In this document: positions 49,201-60,576 of the stretch, piece after piece
How positions within the stretch are numbered: the stretch's first letter is position 1
How the letters are laid out: the number at the start of each line of letters is the position of its first letter
Source: Trichoplax adhaerens
Taxonomy: Eukaryota; Placozoa; Uniplacotomia; Trichoplacea; Trichoplacidae
Direction of reading: 5' to 3'
DNA length: 64,000 nucleotides
NCBI RefSeq assembly: GCF_000150275.1
Contig: NW_002060961.1
Location: 373,046 to 437,045, forward strand
Made by a program: the position numbers and the translations under genes
The notes under the pieces: generated by a model
What the model was told of the DNA's origin: nothing
The model's input: the letters and a program-made list of their open reading frames with translations, nothing else
The model's database searches: none

Positions 49201-52200
49201 TTATTTCGTTACGAGAGAAGTAGAGTATATTAATGATTCTATAGCATACACGGGATCATAGTTCCACATGAGTAGATTGATTAAAATGCGCATCGGTAGC
49301 TGTCGATCAATAATTTATAAATTTATTTGCTAAGTCGATACCACAAATATTGCACCAAGTGGATATCTAACGTAAGCCTAGATAAAAGTAATATCATTTT
49401 ATTATAACAGAGATTTTATTATCGCATTTACAAGAGTGTTATTTGATAATTTTATAGTATTAATAGGCATTTATAAGTGATATTTACACTTGTGATTCAA
49501 ATTGAAAATAACATAGCTTTCAAGTTTATGAGTTATTAAACTCTAAAGTATGCAACGTACTTAAAATCTTGATTAGATTAATATTGTTTTCCTACTTAAG
49601 CGTAGAAGCGCCATTAATGTCTCTGCTGTTAATGCTTGTATATATAATAGGTATCAAGCAATAGCTGCTAATCCTCTTGCAGGGTTTCAACGAACTATTT
49701 CATTTACTGTTAATGATGGTCGGCAGGAATCCTTACCTTCATTTACGTATATCCGACTAATTCATTACGATAAACTAAGGCCTACCATAACGTTGACTAA
49801 AGCTCGATGGACGTATACACAGAATGACCAACCTTTACCTATTGCAGAAGGTATTATTATCGCTGATCTTGACCAGCCCGAATTTCTACTGGAGGAAGCT
49901 GTTGTTGAATTGGTTCATCCTCTATCACATTGTAGCCATCCTCTCGCTATTGAATATGGTTGCCGGAAGCAATTTGATAATCAAATTGGACGACATTGCG
50001 ATGGCTTAAGCGTTAACGCTCAAATTGGATTATGCATTCTTAGTTGTGGTCAGTATTTATCTATAAATTCAACTCACGTAAAAAATTTACCTTCGTCTTC
50101 ATCTTCTATAAAAATTATCAACGAAACACCAACTCGACTACTTATCAAGGGAAACGGAACATCTATAGAATATCAACAAATATTATCAACACTAACGTTT
50201 ACCGACTATTCTAGTGAATTGAAAACATCAAGTAGAAAGATTCAGATCTCTCTTCGTGATACAGTTGCGTTTAATACACCGACTAGCATCACTGTTGATG
50301 TTGTTAATAATGATAATCATCGGCCCTATGTACGTTGTAATCGCCGTACATTTTCTTTACTGCCAACTGCATCACGAGCCCTTGCAGTTGGTCAACTTGG
50401 GCCTATGGCTATTATTAATCCATCTCAACAGTTAATATCAGAAATTACCATTACTTTAACCAATATAGCAGGCCTTGATCAAGAGGATATTTCTATTATA
50501 ACGCCTGGCAATGTGAATGTAACCCATTCAAGGAGAATAGTTTATAACATCACAGGCCAAACTACAACGTATGATCAAATTATTAAAACTTTAACCTATA
50601 CGAATGATCAAGCGAATTTGCAGGCTGGTTGTCGTATAATTACTGCAACTTTAGCGGATCAACTTGGGAACACTGGTATTCCTCTTGATATTTTTATATC
50701 GATAATTCCTTATCCAACTAGTTTATTAGCGATTGCGTTCAATCATAGTACTGATTTAAACTATTTTCCGTTTAAATTCAATCGCATGTATTTCGTATTG
50801 CAGACCGGACTACGTATAGTTAATACGGTAGCCAATGCATCGATTGAATCGATCCCTATTGCAGGAATTACGATCAAATTAAGTGGGTCATCGCTTACTA
50901 ATCATGATTACATTCGTCTTGATCAAGGCTTAATTAGGCGATTTGGTTTAACATTATCCGAATCAAGTAAGTGTAATAAAATTCTGTAAAATTGCTCTAG
51001 TTCTTGGATTCAATTAAAGTAAAATATCTTAGATATGCTATTGCTAAGTTAAGTGATTCTATTGAGTACACAATTGCGGTGTACCATAGATTCGATAAGA
51101 TCAGTTATAGGAATGAGATCTATAAATTTGATATAAGCTATCATTAACAACTAAAATAGCTGCCTTACGATTTTATTATTCGCATTTTAATTTTTGAATA
51201 TCGCACCGGAATCAGTTCTATAAATTTTATATAGGTTATCATTCAGAATTAAATTTCCGTCCTATGATTTTATTATTCGCATTCCAATTCTTGACTAGTG
51301 TACCGAAATCAGATCAGTATTATTAATGTTCACTTTCGATTTACAGGTGATACCTATCACATAAATATTACTGGTATTGCAATAGCTAGGGACTATCAAC
51401 TTGTCTTGCAATCACTTTATTATGTCAATAATGCTACTATCAATGTCCCACCGGAATATCGTTATATCAATATGGCATTGCAGAATATTAACGGTAGCAT
51501 CCAGGAAGCACAAGTGATCAATATCTTTGTCCATCCGATTCATTTCTATTTAACTTGCCCTGAATCAATAACCTTCATTATTCAAGTCACACCGCTACCA
51601 TTTTATCCACTTCGACTCGTTCGCTTTCGTTCCGAATTAGGCGACCATGATATCTTAACGAATGCAACAGTCGAATTACAGGCTTATCCTAATACTGGCG
51701 GTAGATTAATTTATAACGGAAATGATTCCACTGGATTGGAGATTATGCAAGAGGGTTCATTTACCTACTACCGAGTAAGTTATAATTAGTTTCTCTATCC
51801 TAATTTAAGTAAAAGTAAAATAGAGTAGTGTATTATATAGATCTTGAAGTTTTCAATTCGTTGGCGAGTAATGGATAATTTTATCGATTTCATAAAGTCT
51901 CTAATTATTTCATATAATATTTTCTTCAAGAATATTCTATCGCAGGTGATGTATAGCAATAATTGGCCTTTATCTTCTTTAACTGAGCAAAATTTAACCT
52001 TTACTTTATCAAAAAAATTCCAAACACATTCATGCACTATACCTATGAAAATTACCCGACCTTACTCCCCCTACGTTGATTTAAATGGTCCTTCAAAAAT
52101 TGGAAACCATTTTGCAATGACGACTAATTATCCTAATGCTAGCACATTATCAATTAAAATAGCCGCATCAGATGCAATTATTGATGATCAACCACAGCTC

Positions 52201-55200
52201 GATATCAATCAATTTGAAATTAAAATACAAATTACCAAGCCGCTGACCAACGGAAGGCTAGGAATAACCTTATGTTCAGGAAATATCACAGATGGTTGTC
52301 AAATTGGGTAAATTATAGAAATTGCTGTGATTCTTATTGCAATACATTCGCTCCAAGTCTAATAGTCTACAAATTGGTAGAGAATTCTTTTTTATACCTA
52401 TTTAATTTTATGTTTTCCTTTCCTTGCTATTTCATAGCCACGTTGGTTATACTGTAGCAATCTTCTATAAATGGTGTTAATTATTCCTTTAAGATATTAA
52501 TTTCCGTCAAGATACGTAGTTCTATCAGTCATTTTGGTATTCATCAATTAAAATGGATACTAAAAGTGCTGTATTAAATATCAATTCCGCCACGATAAAT
52601 GACATTATTTCCAAGATTGTCTATTAGTTTTTTATTCCGTTAAAGTACCGAAGAGGATTATATCATAAATTTCATCCATCGTTTTTTATGATAATATAAA
52701 GTTGCTTTACATATCGATCTAATTACAATTAGTTACGTTACCTTGAAGATTATGGTTTTCATTTTTAGTACTGCTTAATAGCATATCAAGATTTTTTAAC
52801 ATTAATGGTGCGACCATTGAGAGCTTAACTGATCTTAAGTTAGAACTCCATTGTGAAAATAATCTATTTCTCTTTTTTTAGAGAATTTACCAATAATAGT
52901 CTATGGTGCCAATGTGGCACTACTTTTGAGGGTGCCTCCATTACAGTGGATTCAAGTTCTGATGGAAGGGTCTTATATTTACGTCAAAACGTATCAAAGC
53001 CCTTCAACAATGATACTTTTGCTTTACTTCTTCGTGATTATGTCGTTTTCATGACCGGTCTAATGGCGCCTGCAAGTAACTTCACTACAGCGCAAATAAC
53101 TTTCTCGATTGTCTATAACGGGAACACCAGTATACCAAGTACTGCAAGCATTACTTTCTTGACTGCTTCCTTAAATCCAACAGTTTGCCTAGATTCAATA
53201 CAGGTACAGCTATCTTTTAAATACATTGCTAGCCTAAAAGCTGATATAATTGCATCTGTAGTTGTAGTTTTCCATTGCAATAAAGCGTTAGTGGACGATC
53301 AATTGCCGTAGCTGCAGAGTATTTTAGAATACGGTATTATTCTGGAAGTGATTTTCATATGGCTGGAGCCTGGATGTATTATCTTTTCTTTTTATGATTT
53401 AAAATTTGTTCTTGGATGAGAAGCCAATCAGTGCATAATTTTTTTGATCGAAAAATATTATTGTAACTGCTGCAAGGATTTCGATCTTACATACTTATAT
53501 CCAACTTTAAACACTACAAAAGGAGGTTAACTTCCATAGTGTGTCTTCTTGTAGTCTCGAATTTTTCTTAGGCTGATAAATTAACATTGAAGTCTTTTAC
53601 TTTCTGGATATTAGAATTGTAATTACAAGGTAGAAATTGGCGAGAAAACAACGTGTGTTAACGTTATTCCTCCTACAATTCAACTCCATTATAACTACTT
53701 GATATCCAATATCACGGCTTCATTGCAATACGTCGATCCTGATCAAATATTAGCGATAAATAACACGGATGGATTTGTCATTCAACAAGTTAGTTTATAA
53801 GCCTTAAGGAGTATCAAAAAACTTCGTATTAGAAATATTATTTTCTACTGTTAATTCTATAACGTGCTTTATCCAATTTTAATTCGCTTAAGACAGTTAA
53901 GTATTTGAGTAAAAACTGAGTTTCGTTTCGTAATCTCATTTCCGTAAAATTATTATTTTTCTTCCAGCCTAGCAACAATACCTTAATCATCACTAGTAAT
54001 GATGTGGCAACATCACCTGATCGCTTTCTGCTTCCACTACGAAATTTGCAATATTGTTATTTAAAGATAGGAAATATTATTGCCAATCAAGCCGATGTAT
54101 CTAATAAGTAAGTTTAAGATAGGCCTCGAACCCAAATGAAATATTGGTTACTGTGATTTCGTATGGTTTATCGTAATAGCGTCCTATCTTAGATTATTAC
54201 GAGTTTATCATATACTACTAAAAGAGAATCTAGGATTTCCCTTAGTAATATGCACTTATGTCTCTATAGATGTATAATTAATGGCTAGAATATTCTTTTA
54301 CTTAATTTTGTGCAGTGCTTATGTTACATCCCTCAATTACATATGGAATTTCTCTAGTTTTTTTGCTTCCTGTGCGAAAAATTAGTCAAAATTTTAATAT
54401 AGCTCTCGCAACAGTTCTTCATTTCATAAGGCTTACTTACATTGAAGCACGAAAGTAGAATAAATAGATTAGCGCCGTATCTTAGATTATTATCATGTAC
54501 TACTAGAAGAAAATATAGGATTCCTCTAAGTAATCTGTAGTTATGCTTCTATGGATGTATAATTGAGAATAGCTACTAGCTATTCTGCTATTCAATGTTA
54601 TTCAATACTTATGTTATATTCCTCAATTGCACGAGGAATTTCTTCAGTTTATTGCTTTCTATGTAGAAATTGAGAAAAATAGTCAAAATTTTAGTATAGT
54701 TTTTGCAACGGTTCTCCATTTTATAACGGTTACATTAATGGATGGAAGTAGAATAAATAGAAAACATGAGCTAGGATATATATATATATATATATGTATA
54801 TATAATATACTCGTATCACAGTAATTACGAGTAGAAGATTGTTTAGGCACGCAGAAATTATTTCTCATCTTCCATAGCTTAATATATGAAATGGTAAAGA
54901 AGCTTGATCCCCTAAATTAATGTTATGGATATCATTACCTTGATGGGCATTAACTAATTATTTTTTGGATCATAATGTTGCGGTAATTATAGCATTTAAT
55001 ACGATTTTATTTACTTGTAATTGCTACTAGATTTGTAGATATTACTGCGACGGGTAGCAATGGCATAACAAGTAACACTGTACAAAGTGAAATTACAGTT
55101 AAGTTATCATGCATTAGCCAGAATATTATCCAAATCGAAAATTATCAACAGCTGAAGAATGCCGGCCGCTGCCAAGAAGTACAAGAGTTAGATATTAATT

Positions 55201-57068
55201 GTCTAGGAAATCAGCAAAGCTGTGATATAGATTCTCTCAAGCCGTTAGAGAATATTACCGTAAGTAGAGACTTATACTATCTCTATTTTATTATTTGTTT
55301 AATAAGGAGTGACAAAACGTGCTGAGGTATTCCAAGCCTGCTTCATTATAATAATCTGCTGTTTATTGTACCGTATTACTCTATTTTATGCTGATTTGCA
55401 AATAGAAACTATTTTTTATAATTTAATGGCAGTTAAATTTCATGGCTTCACTAGGTTATTCGGGAAGTTTTACGTATTCGCGGTTTGCCAATCGTCGATT
55501 TAGCTGGCTTAGAAAATATATTGCAACTTGGTGGCATTGAAATTAATGACAATTCACAATTAATTAGTCTTGTTGCTTTAGCAGCTAATGCGCCAAATAA
55601 TACCTCCGTTTTCGTTAACGACATTGCTAGTAGAGCTATTATTCGCTATAATAATCAATTAATCGATATTTCTATCCTACGTCGAGCTAAGGCTGTTTCA
55701 GGTATTGAAATTAATAACATTGTACCTATTATGATTAATATTTTCGTTATTAAGTATGAAATACGTCACATATTGATTTTTGACCTTTTCTAGTGGATTT
55801 ACAATAGAAAATTGTCTAGTATGAGTAGATAGATCTAAATGATAGCTAGAATTTGTAAATGTTGTAATGATATTTCGCAGGGAATCTACACCTGGAAGGA
55901 AACGAAAATCTATATAATATATCTGCTTTATCCGGAATTCAGGAAGTCGGAGGAAATTTATACATTGGCAATTTATTCATTTCTAATTTAGACATTTTTC
56001 AGAATTTAAAATCAATTCGAGGGTCCTTGTATCTCTTTCAAAATCAAGTAGGTTATTAATAAGTAACAGGATCAGACAAATATAATTTATCGTCATACTT
56101 TAATAGACGATAACTAGTTACAGTTTAGTGAGAAGTATCCAGTTAGCTTGAATTTTCAGTAACGGTATAATTTAGATTTTACTGACAACGTAGCTGTAGG
56201 CCATGATAAATTAAAATGTAGCTGATCTAATTGTATATGCTATAGCTGGAGTATTATTTAATTTAAATTTATTCTTATGTAAGCATTATCAACCTTATTA
56301 CACTAAACTGCAAGTCTTGATGTTACAAATACATCTGCAGAGTAGATAAATCTTAAAAGGAATCTAACTATAGAGTCAATTGAACTGTAAAATATCGACA
56401 AACTTAAAGCATGTTAAATTCAGCTAAGACAGCGTGGTATTATTCATGAAGTAATAGCTTATGTTAAGGCTGTTTTGATAGGATATTATAGCTCTAAATA
56501 TTTATCGGACATAACTAATTAGCATGTTTGAGGTTGTGTTTAATCGTCATGCTTTTTACCTGCCATTCTTTTGATTTTTGTCAGAATTTAGTCAACGTCA
56601 ATGGCTTGAGAAATGTACGAAGTATAGGAGGCATCGTATTTGTTATGCTAAATAATTTATTACAGAATCTAGATGGAATAGCCAATTTAACAACTATAGG
56701 TCAAAGGGTTTATATTCAGCTTAACAATAATCTGTGCTTTGTTGGGAAAGAATTAGTTGACGATCTTAATTTTTGGCAGGTAATATTAATTTCTTATAAA
56801 GAAAAACAATATTTAATTCTAACTTTCGTTAACTTAATTTTTTTCATCTTTCTCTCAATCTCATTCTTATGAACGTGTAATATTTTATGATGTGCTTAAT
56901 ACGGATCAGACAATACAACCCGCCGATGCTGCAAAATTAAATTTCGTTGCATATAATGGAGATTGCCCTAGTTACAGGAATTGCACGAATTACGGGAATC
57001 CATGCGCTGTCTCTATCAGCTCGCTATGCCAAAACGCAAATCAAAGTTATTCCTGTAACAATAACTAA
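43207..57068 (+). CDS. Giant secreted laminin-G / cadherin-like-repeat / receptor-L-like protein
   Basis: A predicted extracellular adhesion or matrix protein of 2746 residues; not recognised as an orthologue of a named protein. Exons: 43207-43279, 43540-45408, 45761-47035, 47400-47709, 47990-48322, 48442-48767, 48865-49195, 49651-50966, 51347-51774, 51946-52307, 52882-53203, 53630-53788, 53968-54107, 55031-55259, 55455-55701, 55881-56047, 56585-56779 and 56910-57068 (8241 bases, in frame). Exon 1 encodes a signal peptide (MNLLMLFSYVIVNWMLTVTT). Next come two laminin-G/ConA-like domains (about 85-285 and 285-480; HDDWHNLVLDI, DDGKWHNLTLHI), a Cys-rich insert (CLGCKCAGQCTFKC, about 490-520) and a third LamG (ERWHQLTISI). 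Then about nine or ten cadherin-like beta repeats follow, each with a Y-Q-x-I-L-x-T-L-x-Y-x-N signature (for example YPQILRTVMYYSN), with one clear cadherin repeat at about 945-1050 (NDNKPVF, ATDIDA, FDYEQQ, NINDNG). The C-terminus has receptor-L-like leucine-rich repeats (VSGNLHLEGNENL, VNGLRNVRSIGG) and a short Cys-rich end. There are many N-x-S/T sites. No transmembrane segment was seen, so it is probably secreted. The last acceptor (56909) is weak. Confidence 0.85.
51070..51320. repeat. ~105-bp tandem duplication in intron 8
   Basis: The block with 'ctataaattt', 'tatcattNa', 'gattttattattcgcatt' and 'ttgaNta' appears twice, at about 51115-51215 and 51220-51315, within an intron of the large secreted-protein gene. 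Confidence 0.7.
54176..54770. repeat. ~300-bp tandem duplication in intron 13
   Basis: Copy one (about 54176-54475) and copy two (about 54476-54770) share 'gtatcttagattatta', 'actactaNaagaNaat', 'atgNatgtataatt', 'cttatgttaNattcctcaat', 'gaatttctNNagttt' and 'agtcaaaattttaNtatag'. This explains why this intron (54108-55030) is long. The frames at 54627-54868 lie in copy two and are not exons. A (TA)n run follows at about 54777-54806. Confidence 0.8.
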
Positions 57069-57703
57069 CAGATTATTACATTGCATTTATAAAGTTGATG
57101 GTGATGCTTCATAATATTTCAAGCTGCTGACCTTATATTTCTTTGTTTTAAATAAATCAATATTAGGCAAAAAGACTTAAAAAAGTAACCGTAAATATTT
57201 TAAGCTTACAGTACCAGAAACCTAACATTAGCTGATTGAAGTTACTGTAAAAGCTATTGATAAGAGATAATGTAACATAATAACAAGTAAATGGAAAATA
57301 TTTATATAAGAGTAATTTCATATTAATTAGCTAAAATTGTTTTTAAGTAACCTACTTCATACTTCAGTGATTTTAATTCAAAGAGTAAAATGATTTCAGA
57401 AAATTCTTTCTTATTGTATAATGTACTAATCATGAACGAATATGGCATTACAATATCATGTTCATGTAAATGATTGTAATAAGTTATGTTTATTAATAAT
57501 TTTCATCATTATCTAAGTCATGTTACAGTTGCAAGTTTTGCAAAATATTGAGATAATATACGCATACACGTACGTATATCAATAATTTAGGCTATTAAAA
57601 TTGACTAATAATTAATACACATTAAAACTATTTTTTGGCTAAGCATTTCAATATTTAATTATTTAGATTTATACAATATTGACCGGCATATTTATAGCAA
57701 ATA
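57069..57703. other. Convergent intergenic region between the secreted-protein gene and TFIIIA
   Basis: It contains the 3' untranslated regions of both flanking genes. No additional exon or RNA gene is recognised. Confidence 0.5.
57151..57156 (+). terminator. Candidate polyadenylation signal of the large secreted-protein gene
   Basis: AATAAA lies 83 bases after the stop codon, preceded by a T-rich stretch. Confidence 0.6.
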
Positions 57704-59835
57704 TTATTCATTATCTCCTCGATCTTCATTTGTAGTCTCGATAGGGGGGATATCTGCGTGTCCGCTAATGCGCGATGCTAGGCTACGCTTCTTTCTCGGC
57801 TGATATTAATACAAATAATAAATAAAATTAACACTCAATAAAAGCTCTTGAAGGTAATCCGGCTATAGAAGACTGACCTTCTTTGGCTTCTTTACACTAT
57901 TATGGATTAATTCGATATGTCTCTTTAATGATGACTAATAAACAGATCATTAATGATTAGTATGATACTACAGGCATAGTGGTATTTGTAGGTCACGATA
58001 TTGCAAAATTCTTACGATATTATTATTTACTATATAATACCAAGGATAATTAGAGACTTGCCTTGTAAGGAAATTGTTCTTCACATATTGTACATGAAAA
58101 TAGTCGATGCTGTTGGTGATGGGATCGAATATGAGAAATCATATTATTTCGCTAGGTGGTTATCAAACACATGCAGTATATTAGTCAGGGATGGTGGTAG
58201 ATTTCAATTTACGACATGACACAGTAATCGTAAGGACAATAATTTACCCGAGTAAACTGACGATTACATATCGGACAAGGGAATAATATTCTTTCTGCAT
58301 GATGTATTTTAAGATGTTCTTTCAACTGTTAATTAGATTATACACAAGATTATATATTATATCTGTGGTGAGACGGAATCGATATGTTGCATCACAGTGG
58401 ATATCTACAAATACTGTTAAAAACTTCCTTACCAGTCTATTACTGGAAAGCAATTTGCCACACTCTTTGCATTTAAGTTCTAGTGATGAATAATTAAGGT
58501 AAAATATGTCAACATTTACTTTATTATTGCCATCGCCTTTACTATTTGTAAGGTGTACAGCACATAACACTCTGCATATACACGTACATCTTTAATTGTT
58601 TACGTTTTTGCTACTCACCTTTAGACTTATGGGTGCTAGCTATGTGTTTCCTTAGTAATAAATATGTCTCACATACTACAGAGCAGTCTTGGTATGTGCA
58701 AGGGTATCCTGGTAATGTCATGAAAATTAGTTATTCAGCAAAGATTTTATTCGTGTGTTTAGACCAAATGAGAAATTTAAGTTGCCATCGACTTTAAAAA
58801 AATATATATACATATATACGTGTATATATAAGCAGTATGAGAAAGTATCTGTCTAGATTACCTTGATGAACTTTTTCATGTCTAATTAATTTGCTTTTGG
58901 TTGAAAAAGTTTTGTTACAGTCTTTATGTTTACATGTGAAGCCGTTATGACGATTAAGCTGCTCGAGGTTTTCTTCGGTTTGAAATGACTATAATTTGAT
59001 TGATTATATAATTACGTTATTGCTTACAAAAGTACAGTAGAGTATAGTACATAGGATAGATTATTAAGTGATTGTAGCAACTTTGGTATACGCATACGTA
59101 TGCAAGAAAGATTAAAAGTGAAAGACTGAGAGTATTACCTTGCAGTTACTTTTCTGATGACGTATAAGATTTGATCGGTACATAAAAACTTTACCACAGG
59201 AGCATACTGATGCTGGTCGTAACGTTTGATGTAGAATTGCATGGCGCTGTAAGTGATATTGCCTAGTAAATGTCTTACCGCAGCCTTTAAATGTGCAGGA
59301 ATATGGTCTCTGAATAGTAACAACATAAGAAAATTTACAGTTAATATTAATTCTAAGCAAATTACCATTTGTTGTTCTAAAATTCTGCATTAACCTATCG
59401 TCAAGTATTCTAGGTCAATACACTTTCCTAATGGAACCCATACAAGAATATACATAGATAGAGATATTGAATATACACCTTCTTTACGCCACTCATGCAC
59501 TTACTGTATAGTGAATTAGATATAATCAAAATGGCATCGATACGTTTGTTACAGAATTTATAAGTTAGTTTTACTATAGTCAACTCTTCCCCATGTAGAT
59601 TACAGTCTACACGTAGGTTATGAATGAATACGTTAAGATGATAATCGCAAGCAACATTTCAATATTGATATCTAACATTAACAAGCAGCATAGATAATTT
59701 ACAGCCACAAATAAGAACTAGAATCATTACAACGGTTGATAGACTGACCTCGCCACTATGGATAATTGAATGTTGAGTAAGATGAGCTAATTTTTGAAAT
59801 GATTTTTGGCATCCATCATAGCTGCATGTATACAT
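57704..59835 (-). CDS. GTF3A: Transcription factor IIIA (5S rRNA gene factor)
   Basis: A zinc-finger protein that binds the internal control region of 5S rRNA genes and, in vertebrates, 5S rRNA itself. Nine exons: 59749-59835, 59139-59309, 58862-58988, 58619-58708, 58433-58479, 58248-58325, 58062-58151, 57878-57934 and 57704-57799 (843 bases, 280 residues). Fingers: F1 YTCSYDGCQKSF; F2 YSCTFKGCGKTFTRQYHLQRH; F3 VCSCGKVFMYRSNLIRH with only one residue between the cysteines; F4 replaced by a cysteine-free SFQTEENLEQLNRH; F5 FTCKHKDCNKTFSTKSKLIRH; F6 YPCTYQDCS; F7 LKCKECGKLL; F8 FPCPICNRQFTR; F9 FSCTICEEQFPYK. The tail KKRSLASRISGH followed by PP matches the conserved TFIIIA signature after the last finger, which distinguishes it from generic C2H2 proteins. 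The start is the ATG at 59835, directly before finger 1, so the N-terminus is short and an upstream exon cannot be excluded. Intron 7 uses a GC donor. It is divergent from SPATA4. Confidence 0.93.
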
Positions 59836-60576
59836 GTTGATAAAAAAATAAATAATAATGCTCGAATGGACTCCAGCTCGCTTGCTACCATCTTAATGAA
59901 GCGTTGTCATGGTCAAATCATCTGGAATAGGATGCTTCATGCAAGTTAACCAATACTGTCGCTCTTGCTGTAAGATTTTTCCTATATCTAAAAATTTTTC
60001 GATCAATGCCGCAGCTCGGAGCATTAATTATCGGCTGATCTTGCAAAGCAGCTCCACGAAGTGTCGGTAGGTTGTACTATAACCGTACTGTAGAGTACTG
60101 TAGTTACTATGGATTCCATGCCAGCGGATCTATTTCGTAGGGTGGTCAATAATTGAGGAGCCATAGACGACATTATTTTTGCTAATAATTTATAGTTGGT
60201 GCTGTAGTTTATCCTATACTATACTCAGTCAGTATATCATAGTAGTATACGGCATCTCGCTACTGAAAATTGTGCGTAAAAATAATGTCACTACAGGTGT
60301 AAAACCGGTGTCCCTCCCCGAGGCGGATCAAATCAACGTCATCCTTATTGCGCATGACTGCAGAAATGATCGTACGTTACTCGTATCCTAGTAACTGGAT
60401 CGGGTGCACAAAGGCTAAATCGTTGATAGTGTTGCTACGCAACTTAGTTCTGCTAGAAGCAGAGAGAGATTTGACTATTTTATTTACAGTAGGACTGTTC
60501 GTCAAGATTACTGTGGTAGAGTTATAAAACTCAAAAAGTTACTGTAAGTTATCATCAAAAGGACTGAAACGATATC
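59836..60576. promoter_or_regulatory. Divergent promoter region TFIIIA / SPATA4
   Basis: 741 bases separate the two start codons, with the genes pointing away from each other, so the 5' untranslated regions and promoters of both must lie here. A short GTAC-like patch occurs near 60075-60100. A 70-codon plus-strand frame at 60179-60391 has no domain. No TATA or initiator could be assigned with confidence. Confidence 0.5.
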
